Positions 51,637 to 59,446 of a stretch of DNA of 64,000 nt are shown here, piece by piece. A program made the translations under genes and the position numbers. Location of the stretch: positions 3,628,068-3,692,067 of the forward strand of contig NZ_KV917381.1 of the NCBI RefSeq assembly GCF_002019795.1, in the 5' to 3' direction. The notes under the pieces are model-generated. The model did no database searches and was not told the origin of the DNA. It saw nothing but the letters and a program-made list of their open reading frames with translations. Source of the DNA: Bacillus alkalicellulosilyticus (GTDB lineage Bacteria; Bacillota; Bacilli; Bacillales; Bacillaceae_F). Positions within the stretch are counted from its first letter, which is position 1. Each line of letters opens with the position of its first letter.

Positions 51637-51669
51637 AAAGCACCAAAAATCTTTATGTACCAGTGCTTT
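51637..51669 (-). terminator. Second leader terminator upstream of ptsH
   Basis: Stem AAAGCAC/GTGCTTT with a long loop and ATTTTT following on the minus strand, between the antiterminator region and the ptsH start. Confidence 0.55.
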
Positions 51670-51689
51670 TATTATAGGACTTAAATATA

Positions 51690-51800
51690 GAAAAGACATA
51701 AGTAAAGAAGAAAATTGATGACCCTGAACCTATATAGCATAGATTACCCTACAGTCTTTCCAATTAAACGACTTTACTTATGCCTGATCGTATCGGTAAC
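51690..51800 (-). promoter_or_regulatory. Candidate GlcT-type RNA antiterminator (RAT) and terminator in ptsH leader
   Basis: On the minus strand 51772-51800 reads GTTACCGATACGATCAGGCA followed by TAAGTAAAG. The GTTAC-NGAT-NNG-ATCAGGCA pattern is that of the BglG/GlcT-family RNA target, and I recall the B. subtilis ptsG element as nearly the same (GTTACTGATTCGATCAGGCA). The tail of this element (CATAAGTAAAG, 51772-51782) pairs perfectly with CTTTACTTATG at 51697-51707, followed by TCTTTTC: the terminator would be exclusive with the antiterminator. Identity to the ptsG element is from memory, not checked. Confidence 0.75.
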
Positions 51801-51906
51801 ATGTAAATGCCTCATGTATGTTTGAAATTTATCTTAAGTTGTGTTTAGGTCACCGTGCATATTTGAATGCATGGAGATGTATTTTTTAATAGTATAAATA
51901 TGTGAT

Positions 51907-51936
51907 ATTATAGCATATCTTATCAATTTCTTTCAA
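51907..51936 (-). promoter_or_regulatory. Candidate sigma-A promoter of ptsH
   Basis: TTGAAA (51931-51936) and TATAAT (51907-51912) on the minus strand, 18 bases apart. It would start a leader of about 310 bases ahead of ptsH. Confidence 0.7.
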
Positions 51937-51999
51937 TATAAAAATACTGATTTTACCACAACATAAAAATATAAAGACTTAAATTCCATTTTCAGAAAG

Positions 52000-52027
52000 A
52001 AAACCGGCTCGTATACAAGCCGGTTTT
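52000..52027 (-). terminator. Terminator of gerE
   Basis: Ten-base perfect stem AAAACCGGCT/AGCCGGTTTT with an eight-base loop, followed by TTTC on the minus strand. Confidence 0.88.
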
Positions 52028-52030
52028 ACT

Positions 52031-52255
52031 TTAAATTTCTAGTTCACCTAAGCGAATTAATTCAATTACGGCTTGGGATCGCCCCTTAACCCCAAGCTTT
52101 TGCATTGTGTTAGAAATGTGATTACGAACGGTTTTTTCGCTGATGAATAGTTGTTGCGCAATTTCCTTTGTCGTCTTGTCTTGAACGAGTAGCTCAAATA
52201 CTTCACGTTCCCTTTTTGTAAGTAAAGGTTTTGGTCCGTATTCTGCTCCTTTCAA
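52031..52255 (-). CDS. gerE: Spore coat gene transcription regulator GerE
   Basis: 74 residues, exactly the B. subtilis GerE length when the TTG at 52255 is used; it lies after AAGGGG at eight bases. A GTG at 52264 is possible but overlaps that site. A single LuxR-type HTH fills the protein: LLTKREREVFELLVQDKTTKEIA ... ISEKTVRNHISNTMQKLGVKGR. GerE acts with sigma-K late in the mother cell to switch coat genes. It is monocistronic, with a terminator. Confidence 0.95.
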   Translation of the reverse strand: MKGAEYGPKPLLTKREREVFELLVQDKTTKEIAQQLFISEKTVRNHISNTMQKLGVKGRSQAVIELIRLGELEI

Positions 52256-52402
52256 TGAAATCACCCCTTCTTGCCTGGGCTGACAGCGTCAGGTCTTCTA
52301 TGAGAGTAACGAAACGTTCCGTTTACAATCAGAAGTGTTTAGTCAGGATAGTATATGTACACTCAACCGACCTTGTGAATTCATTGAACACATAAATACT
52401 TA

Positions 52403-52858
52403 CTATCTCTGTAAAATGGATGTTTGTAGCTTGCTTTTCATTGCATCCGTCCATGGAATAGACTTGCCTGTTTCTTTTGAAATTTGAACAATTAGCCCTC
52501 TACCGGTTAAACAAATTTCATCCCTTTCGTTTTTCACCATATAATGAAGGTCAATTGATGTTGTTCCTACATGCTTGATACCCACATATACCTTTAGCCT
52601 CTCATCAAAGAAAAGTTGTTTTACATAATTACACTGTAAATCAGCGGTAACAATAATTGATCCTTGGTCTTTAAGGGTCGTCGAAAACAAACCAATTTCT
52701 TTAAAAAAATCAATGCGCGCTTCTTCAAAATAAGCAAAAACTTTAGTATTGTTGACATGACCAAATGCATCTGTTTCTGAAAAACGTACTTTGACAGGAC
52801 AGTAAAACTGAAAAAGTTTTTCCCATTCTACAAGATTATCAATATATGTTATATGCAT
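52403..52858 (-). CDS. ysmA: Acyl-CoA thioesterase-like hotdog-fold protein YsmA
   Basis: 151 residues, single hotdog domain of the 4HBT type. The segment VRFSETDAFGHVNNTKVFAYFEEARIDFF carries the conserved Asp (ETDAFGHVNN) and the helix. Substrate is unknown. GGAGG lies eight bases before the ATG. It keeps its B. subtilis position after gerE and before sdhB, although a mannitol operon is now inserted behind it. Confidence 0.87.
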   Translation of the reverse strand: MHITYIDNLVEWEKLFQFYCPVKVRFSETDAFGHVNNTKVFAYFEEARIDFFKEIGLFSTTLKDQGSIIVTADLQCNYVKQLFFDERLKVYVGIKHVGTTSIDLHYMVKNERDEICLTGRGLIVQISKETGKSIPWTDAMKSKLQTSILQR

Positions 52859-52953
52859 TTGTTTGCCTCCTCAATATAATGAATGATTAATCATTCATTA
52901 TATTGTACTATAACAAGGCAAAGATTACCACTAAATATAAGGAAATATACAAG

Positions 52954-52997
52954 AGGGTGAGACAAGGGCTTTGTTATAACCTCTTGTTCCACCCTGC
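52954..52997 (-). terminator. GAGGGTG-type hairpin downstream of mtlD
   Basis: The outer stem pairs GAGGGTG with CACCCT and the inner part pairs ACAAGGG with CCTCTTGT imperfectly. It terminates the mtl operon on the minus strand and shares the base sequence of the hairpins at 8385 and 57013. Confidence 0.65.
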
Positions 52998-53006
52998 TAA
53001 TCCCTT

Positions 53007-54143
53007 TTAGAATTGCTTACGAATCAAATCAAATAGTGGGTTATCACTATTTAATCCACATATATCAGTTAGAACTGCTTCTATTCCGCTAGCTTTTAGT
53101 TTTTCTTGCAAGGAAACCGCCTCTTGATCTTCGCTAAAATCATATTGTAAAGCTGCGGCAATTACTTTAACTAGGTAGATAGGTTCGGTGTTATTATGTT
53201 GATAATATTGGTCAGCTGGACTAATTAGTCTGTCATTTCTTCCTAACTTCCTAACGGGGCCCCTTGCTACACGTGGAATATCATCATTAATAAAAGGATT
53301 CATAAAACGGTTTAGAATTTTGGTAATGTATTGTTCATGTTCTGCCTCATTAAAGCCATATTTCTGAACTAATAAAGAACCTGTCTCCTTTAATGTCCCT
53401 TTTACAATTTTTAAAACAGAAGCATTTTCCATTGCATCTTTTATTGTTCTACATCCTTCTTGATATCCGACATACGCTACTGCAGCATGCCCCGTGTTAA
53501 CAGTAAATAATTTTCTTTCTATATAGGGACCTAGACTTTCAACGAATGTTACTCCCTCAATAGTTGGAACATCTCCGGTCATCTGAGATTGGTCCACTAC
53601 CCATTCATAATAAGGTTCAACGGTAACCATTAATTTATCTTTGTTTGTTTGTATAGGAACAATCCTGTCAACTGCTGCATTCGGAAACGCAACGCTTTCG
53701 TTAGCTAATTGTTGTTCCTCTGTGCTGAATTTTTTGTAAATTTCTTCTTTTAAAAATTCACTGCCACCAATCATATTTTCACAAGCAATGATATTTAATG
53801 GTTTCGCTTTTTCAGCTAACCTTTTTCTTACTCCATCCGCTAGTAAATCTGCAAGGAAAACTAAAATGTTTGGACCAACTGCTGTGGTTACTAAATCAGC
53901 TTCTGCAATAGCCTCGATGACCTTTTGAGGATTCTCCTTACTATTAATGGCGCTGACTCTCGTTACAAGAGATTCTTCACTTTTTTGGTCAGCTAAAACT
54001 ACACGATATTCTTGTTTATGATTAAGTAAATTAACAATTTCAGCATTCACATCTATAAAACAAACATCATACCCAGCATTTGAAAGAATACTACCTATAA
54101 AACCCCTACCAATATTACCAGCACCAAAATGAACAGCTAACAT
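53007..54143 (-). CDS. mtlD: Mannitol-1-phosphate 5-dehydrogenase MtlD
   Basis: 378 residues. Oxidises mannitol-1-phosphate to fructose-6-phosphate with NAD. The N-terminal nucleotide-binding motif is VHFGAGNIGRGFIGSIL. The catalytic region includes KLFTVNTGHAAVAYVGY (Lys/His motif of long-chain polyol dehydrogenases). It is the last gene of the mtlA-mtlR-mtlF-mtlD operon, one base after mtlF. Confidence 0.96.
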   Translation of the reverse strand: MLAVHFGAGNIGRGFIGSILSNAGYDVCFIDVNAEIVNLLNHKQEYRVVLADQKSEESLVTRVSAINSKENPQKVIEAIAEADLVTTAVGPNILVFLADLLADGVRKRLAEKAKPLNIIACENMIGGSEFLKEEIYKKFSTEEQQLANESVAFPNAAVDRIVPIQTNKDKLMVTVEPYYEWVVDQSQMTGDVPTIEGVTFVESLGPYIERKLFTVNTGHAAVAYVGYQEGCRTIKDAMENASVLKIVKGTLKETGSLLVQKYGFNEAEHEQYITKILNRFMNPFINDDIPRVARGPVRKLGRNDRLISPADQYYQHNNTEPIYLVKVIAAALQYDFSEDQEAVSLQEKLKASGIEAVLTDICGLNSDNPLFDLIRKQF

Positions 54144-54144
54144 C

Positions 54145-54582
54145 TTAATTCACCTCAGCAAAGAGCTCTAAAATCTCATCTTCTGACTTGGCATCAACAA
54201 TCTTTTGAATATTCTCTTCTTCAGAACAGACAATTGCAATTTGTGAAAGAATATCTAAATGTTCGCCATCCTTTCCAGCTATTCCAATCAGTACTTTTAC
54301 AATATTGTCTTGTCCAAACTCAACTCCGTTAGGAACTTGTATAATAGATAATCCTGATGTAATTACGGATTTTTTTGAATCCTCTGTTCCATGTGGAATG
54401 GCAACATAGTTACCCATGTACGTAGATGTTAATTCTTCTCGTTCCAACATTTTATCTATATAAGTTGGTTCTACATAACCTTTATCTACTAAAATTTCTC
54501 CAGTACTTCGAATTGCTTCCTCTTTGTCTTTAAATGATGCATTTAAGATGATATTTTGTTTAGTTAAAATTTCTTTTGTCAT
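54145..54582 (-). CDS. mtlF: Mannitol PTS EIIA component MtlF
   Basis: 145 residues, EIIA domain of the mannitol/fructose type. The phosphorylated His is in YMGNYVAIPHGTEDSKK near 65. The ATG at 54582 is chosen: AGGAG lies nine bases upstream and the product then begins MTKEILTKQNI; the open frame adds 12 unsupported codons. It receives phosphate from HPr and passes it to MtlA. Confidence 0.95.
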   Translation of the reverse strand: MTKEILTKQNIILNASFKDKEEAIRSTGEILVDKGYVEPTYIDKMLEREELTSTYMGNYVAIPHGTEDSKKSVITSGLSIIQVPNGVEFGQDNIVKVLIGIAGKDGEHLDILSQIAIVCSEEENIQKIVDAKSEDEILELFAEVN

Positions 54583-54595
54583 CTGTATCCACTCC

Positions 54596-56695
54596 TTAGT
54601 ACAGTACTTTTTTCTCATAGATAGAATTAAACTCTGACGTGATAAGCGCCGCTATATCATGTTCTTGCCCAGATTCGAATAGTCTTGTAGTTTCTTCATC
54701 TTTTATAACTAATGCACTAATTGTACTTAACAATTCCATGGTTTGTTCATTGCTAGTATGTGGGGACAGCATAAGTAATAGCGAATCCATTTCAATCGTG
54801 CTATTATCCATAGCTTTCACCGTTATAGAATGGTTTACTCGAGCTATTGAAAAACTTGGTTTTTTTATTTCTTCGCTTTTTGTGTGATATAACGCGACTG
54901 AAGTACCAGGAATGCCGAGTCCACCTAAGTGTTCTCGGGCTATAAGGTCTTTGTAAACATGACTACTATTCCCTATCACATCTAACTCCAGCAAGTTCTC
55001 ACACATTTTTGACAATGCAGCTTCAAGAGTGACTCTTTCTTCAAACCTAAATACAGAGAAACCGTGTAACAGCTGATACATTGCCGATGTATATTTATTA
55101 GCATTACTTATTTTTTCAAGAAAATCAATACGATGTACCATTTCACCTTTTGAAACAGAATCCGTTCTCTTAAGTAAAGGTGCCGTCTTTTGTTTAAGTA
55201 GGTATTTTTTAATCTTACCAATTTCAACCTCAGATAATATTGGACTTACTAATAGATACTCATCCTTCATACTCTTTAATGGTACTGTTGATAAAATACC
55301 ATCAAACCCTGCAATGTCAATAGAATCAAGGTCGAACAAAGAAGCATTTACCGCTTTTATCCCAGGAATAACCTGCTCAAGCTTAGAAGATAACATTTTT
55401 GATGTACCAATCCCACTTGAACAAACAATTAAAGCTTTTAATACCTTAACGTCGTTTTTATTTAACAATGCCGAAGCAAAATGCATAACTAGATAGCCAA
55501 CTTCTTCTTTTGGAACATTCAATTCTGTGAACGTTTCTTTAACTACTTTGATAACCACTGCAAATATATCTGGATAGTCTTCCATAATTCTTGATAAAAG
55601 TGGGTTCGATATTCCCATATGTTGTTTTATCCTGTACAACGCAGGTCTTAGGTGTGCAACTAACCCTTGAAATAATGAAATGTCGCTGGTTAAATCACGT
55701 CCTAGTTCAAGACTGACATTTCGAATTAACTGTTGAGTAATCAGACCTATTTGAAAACTAGATTCCTCTAGTACGTCCTCACGTTCATTTCGCAATTTCG
55801 CACCCATCAAGTGCATGGTAATATAACCAATTTCCCCCTCAGTGATCTCAATTTGAAAAATACTTTTTAAGCGTATCACGATTTTTTCTGCAACTTTAAA
55901 TTCTTTGGAACCCTTGAGGCTTTCTAAGTACTCATCATCAAAATTTATTTCTTCTCCTTGTTCTATTCTTTCAATTGCCAAAGCTAAATGAACAACTAAT
56001 CCTATATAAGCACTATCAGCTATTCGATAAGGAAGGTCTGTCTTTACATCGTTAATTTGTTTTTCAATAATCATCAACTTTTTCTTATCAACTAATCCTA
56101 ATAACCGATCCGTTACCGTATCAACCGTTTGAGTCGATTTTCTCTGAATAGACTCCTTAATCATCGATATGAATTCAAATTCATCAAGATGTTCAATGAT
56201 TAACTTACTCATTGCTTTTCTCTTCGCTTTTTCTGCTCCTGTTATTTCTACTCCATACCCACGTTTTCTAATTAGTGTTAATGAAAAAGGAATGAGTTTC
56301 TGTTCCACTTTGTTTAAGTCGTTACTAACTGTAGCAATCGTCACATTTAAATCGTTAGCTAGCGAAACAAGTTTGATTGGTTCCTTTGCATCTAATAATT
56401 CCGAAAGAATAATGGTTTGCCGTTCTTCAGGGGTATACTCATTATGAGATAAATTAAATAAAAACAACTGAAGTTTTTCTATGTCTTGTCTATTCCCAGT
56501 CACGTGAATTCCAATCCCAGACTTTTTATGTAACCCAAGCCCATACTCTTCTAAAATTTCTTCTACCCCTTTTAGGTCACGGTGTACGGTGCGAGGACTC
56601 ACATCTAGTTCATTTGCCAAATCCTTTACTGTTGTATCCTCTTGGCGCATAAGCAAATGTTCAAGTATTTTTCGTTCCCTTGCCGAAATATACAT
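54596..56695 (-). CDS. mtlR: Mannitol operon activator MtlR (PRD-containing)
   Basis: 699 residues. Transcription activator controlled by PTS phosphorylation. Order: DeoR-like HTH (about 1-60), a second HTH (about 80-150), PRD1 (about 190-295), PRD2 (about 300-405), an EIIB-gat-like domain with Cys in ALIVCSSGIGTSKML (near 420) and an EIIA-mtl-like domain with His in REHLGGLGIPGTSVALYH. Length matches B. subtilis MtlR (about 694). The ATG at 56695 is chosen over the open frame's upstream codons (GGAGTGGG before it). In B. subtilis mtlR is at a distance from mtlAFD; here it is inside the operon. Confidence 0.95.
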   Translation of the reverse strand: MYISARERKILEHLLMRQEDTTVKDLANELDVSPRTVHRDLKGVEEILEEYGLGLHKKSGIGIHVTGNRQDIEKLQLFLFNLSHNEYTPEERQTIILSELLDAKEPIKLVSLANDLNVTIATVSNDLNKVEQKLIPFSLTLIRKRGYGVEITGAEKAKRKAMSKLIIEHLDEFEFISMIKESIQRKSTQTVDTVTDRLLGLVDKKKLMIIEKQINDVKTDLPYRIADSAYIGLVVHLALAIERIEQGEEINFDDEYLESLKGSKEFKVAEKIVIRLKSIFQIEITEGEIGYITMHLMGAKLRNEREDVLEESSFQIGLITQQLIRNVSLELGRDLTSDISLFQGLVAHLRPALYRIKQHMGISNPLLSRIMEDYPDIFAVVIKVVKETFTELNVPKEEVGYLVMHFASALLNKNDVKVLKALIVCSSGIGTSKMLSSKLEQVIPGIKAVNASLFDLDSIDIAGFDGILSTVPLKSMKDEYLLVSPILSEVEIGKIKKYLLKQKTAPLLKRTDSVSKGEMVHRIDFLEKISNANKYTSAMYQLLHGFSVFRFEERVTLEAALSKMCENLLELDVIGNSSHVYKDLIAREHLGGLGIPGTSVALYHTKSEEIKKPSFSIARVNHSITVKAMDNSTIEMDSLLLMLSPHTSNEQTMELLSTISALVIKDEETTRLFESGQEHDIAALITSEFNSIYEKKVLY

Positions 56696-56853
56696 TCTTA
56701 CCCACTCCACTATTATGGCTAACTTCATACGAACATGATGACAGGATTTTTGTTCTTCCGTTTCTACTTTAATGTTAATGGTTCAAACCCCATATCTCAA
56801 CTAGATGAAAAGATAATTTCGTCATGGTAGTTGTTGCCAAAATTAAATTATTG

Positions 56854-57059
56854 CCCTTATAAAACAAGGGGCTGGGACAAAACTTGCTAAAACATCTGCA
56901 CTGGCTTCACTCGCCACAAAGCCCGTTGTGAAAAAACCACTCACTTCAGCAAGTTATGAGAAAACCACTCACAACTTGCTATAAAAGATAGTGGCGGTTT
57001 CGCTCATTGCTTAGAGGGTGTGACAAAAGGTTAAAAACCAACCTTTAATCACACCCTCT
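56854..57059. repeat. Dispersed intergenic repeat, copy B (opposite orientation, with inserted hairpins)
   Basis: The core 56854-56917 is the reverse complement of copy A. Then come about 95 bases holding short direct repeats (ACCACTCACTTCAGCAAG, ACCACTCACAACTTGC), and the terminator-like hairpin AGAGGGTGTGA/TCACACCCTCT (57013-57059) with inner AAAGGTT/AACCTTT. It lies between mtlA and mtlR. Confidence 0.75.
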
Positions 57060-57070
57060 TTACTTATCAA

Positions 57071-58492
57071 TTATTTTAAGCTTTCAATCAGTTGGTCATA
57101 CTTAGGACTACTTAAAAAGTTATCAACTGAAATATGTGTTGCTGTTGGTAATTTTTCTTTCGCGCGAGGCGTTAAATCTTTGTGTGTGATGACAATATCT
57201 GCATCATTCGGAAGAATATTAATCGCCGTATTGGTAATATCAATATTCAAACCGGCTTTTTTCGCTTTATTCCTTAAAACTGATGCTCCCATTGCACTTG
57301 ATCCCATTCCAGCATCACAAGCAAAGATGATTTTATTCACTTTTGTAACATCAATTTCTTCATTTTTGTTTTCAAATGACCCTGCAACTGTACTTTTCTT
57401 GCCTTTCATTTCCTCCATTTTAGCTGCAGCCGATGTTATATCATCTTCATCAGATTGTTTTCCTGTTTTTAAAATAATTGCTGCAACTACAAATGATACT
57501 GCCGCTGCTACGATTACACCAAGAATTACGCCTATATGGTCCCCTCTTGCAGTCATTGCCATAAGTGCAAATATACTTCCTGGTGATGGTGGGGCTACTA
57601 AACCTACATTAAATAGTGTGAAAGTGAAGACTCCACTCACTCCACCTGCTATAGCTGCTAGAATTAAAAGTGGCTTCATTAAAATATAAGGAAAGTAAAT
57701 TTCATGAATACCGCCAAAGAAATGAATGACTACTGCTCCAGGAGCTGTTTGTCTAGCAATTCCTTTACCGAAAACCATAAATGCCAATAATATTCCTAAA
57801 CCTGGACCTGGATTCGTTTCTAGTAAGAAAAGAATGGATTTACCTAGTTCTGCTGCTTCACTAGCTCCTAATGGACTCAATATTCCATGATTGATTGCAT
57901 TATTTAAAAAGAGAACTTTTGCAGGTTCAATAAATATATTAGCTAAAGGCAATAATCCTGCATTCACTATAACTTGTACTCCACCTGCTAATACTTGGTT
58001 TAACCCAGTTACAACAGGTCCAATCCCAACATAGGCAAATAGTGTAAGAATAGCACCTAAAATACCTGCAGTGAAATTACTAACCAACATTTCAAAGCCT
58101 TCTTTTACTTTTGGCTGAACATACTCATCTACTTTTTTAATTAAATATCCAGCCAAAGGACCCATTATCATAGCTCCTAAGAACATCGGGATATCCGATC
58201 CAACGATAACACCCATCGTAGCAGTTGCCCCAACAACTCCTCCACGACCACCATAAATCATTTTTCCTCCCGTGTATCCTATTAATAACGGAAGCAAATA
58301 GATAATCATTGGACCAACAAGCTCTGCTAAGTTTTCATTTGGCAGCCATCCTGTAGGAATAAATAATGCTGTAATAAGTCCCCATGCTATGAATGCCCCA
58401 ATATTCGGCATAATCATGCCACTTAAGTAACTACCAAAACGCTGAATTCTAACCCGAAAATCTGGTTTTGTGTTTTCTCCTGAACTCGACAT
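57071..58492 (-). CDS. mtlA: Mannitol PTS EIICB component MtlA
   Basis: 473 residues. Membrane permease that phosphorylates mannitol during uptake. EIIC occupies about 10-345 with multiple membrane segments; the GIHEIYFPYILMKP loop is the mannitol-family signature. EIIB is C-terminal (about 380-473) with the phospho-Cys in IIFACDAGMGSSAMG. EIIA is supplied separately by MtlF. First gene of the operon; the hairpin behind it could reduce expression of the later genes. Confidence 0.96.
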   Translation of the reverse strand: MSSSGENTKPDFRVRIQRFGSYLSGMIMPNIGAFIAWGLITALFIPTGWLPNENLAELVGPMIIYLLPLLIGYTGGKMIYGGRGGVVGATATMGVIVGSDIPMFLGAMIMGPLAGYLIKKVDEYVQPKVKEGFEMLVSNFTAGILGAILTLFAYVGIGPVVTGLNQVLAGGVQVIVNAGLLPLANIFIEPAKVLFLNNAINHGILSPLGASEAAELGKSILFLLETNPGPGLGILLAFMVFGKGIARQTAPGAVVIHFFGGIHEIYFPYILMKPLLILAAIAGGVSGVFTFTLFNVGLVAPPSPGSIFALMAMTARGDHIGVILGVIVAAAVSFVVAAIILKTGKQSDEDDITSAAAKMEEMKGKKSTVAGSFENKNEEIDVTKVNKIIFACDAGMGSSAMGASVLRNKAKKAGLNIDITNTAINILPNDADIVITHKDLTPRAKEKLPTATHISVDNFLSSPKYDQLIESLK

Positions 58493-58540
58493 AATGTAAC
58501 CCCTCTCTCAACAAAAAGTATTTTTTCATTTCTTATTGTA

Positions 58541-58569
58541 ATCATATGTTTGAATTAAAGCGTTTTCAA
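58541..58569 (-). promoter_or_regulatory. mtlA promoter overlapped by a cre site
   Basis: On the minus strand TTGAAA (58564-58569) and TATGAT (58541-58546) are 17 bases apart. The sequence TTAAAGCGTTTTCA on the plus strand (58555-58568) matches 13 of 14 positions of the cre consensus (TGWAARCGYTWWCA), and covers the -35 element. CcpA repression of mannitol uptake by glucose is therefore expected. Confidence 0.8.
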
Positions 58570-58630
58570 TTTAAAGAAAATAGTATTTTGTCATTCTTAA
58601 TGTTGTCATATTTAAAGTAGCAAACAAAAA

Positions 58631-58662
58631 CACAGGATACACTTTACAACGTGTATCCTGTG
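58631..58662 (-). terminator. Terminator of the sdh operon
   Basis: Twelve-base perfect stem CACAGGATACAC/GTGTATCCTGTG with an eight-base loop, then TTTTTG on the minus strand. Confidence 0.92.
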
Positions 58663-58693
58663 TTTATTTTTAGCTATTTTCTGAATAATAATT

Positions 58694-59446
58694 TTAAGCT
58701 CCAAAGAAATTCTTAAATGATTGAATTGTCGTTGCACGATTTAATGCAGCAATAGAAGTCGTTAATGGAATTCCTTTCGGGCAAGACTGTACACAGTTTT
58801 GAGAGTTACCACAATTAGCAAGTCCCCCGTCTCCCATAATCGCTTCTAAACGTTCTTCTTTATTCATCTCACCAGTTGGGTGAGCGTTAAATAAACGTAC
58901 TTGTGATAACGGCGCAGGTCCGATAAATTCAGACTTACTATTTACGTTTGGACATGCTTCAAGACAAACTCCACATGTCATACATTTTGATAATTCATAG
59001 GCCCATTGACGCTTAGTCTCTGCCATACGTGGTCCAGGACCTAAATCATACGTTCCATCGATTGGAATCCATGCTTTAACTTTTTTCAAAGAATCAAACA
59101 TACGACTACGGTCTACCATTAAGTCCCGTACGACAGGGAATGTCTTCATTGGCTCTAATCGAATTGGTTGTTCAAGCTGGTCAACAAGAGCTGTACATGA
59201 TTGACGAGGCTTCCCGTTAATCACCATTGAACAAGCACCACATACTTCTTCAAGACAGTTCATGTCCCATGTAATTGGAGTTGATTTTTCTCCTTTCGCA
59301 TTAACGGGATTACGACGAATTTCCATTAAAGCAGAAATTACGTTCATATTCTCGCGATAAGGAACTTCAAACTCTTCTACATAAGGAGTACTGTTGTTGT
59401 CATCTTGACGCGCAATTTGAAATTTAACTACTTTTGCTTCACTCAT
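58694..59446 (-). CDS. sdhB: Succinate dehydrogenase iron-sulfur subunit SdhB
   Basis: 250 residues. Ligands for the [2Fe-2S] cluster are in MNCLEEVCGACSMVINGKPR and the later QSC. The ferredoxin domain has CMTCGVCLEACP and CGNSQNCVQSCPKG. Overlaps sdhA by four bases (ATGA). Part of respiratory complex II (menaquinone type). Confidence 0.97.
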   Translation of the reverse strand: MSEAKVVKFQIARQDDNNSTPYVEEFEVPYRENMNVISALMEIRRNPVNAKGEKSTPITWDMNCLEEVCGACSMVINGKPRQSCTALVDQLEQPIRLEPMKTFPVVRDLMVDRSRMFDSLKKVKAWIPIDGTYDLGPGPRMAETKRQWAYELSKCMTCGVCLEACPNVNSKSEFIGPAPLSQVRLFNAHPTGEMNKEERLEAIMGDGGLANCGNSQNCVQSCPKGIPLTTSIAALNRATTIQSFKNFFGA

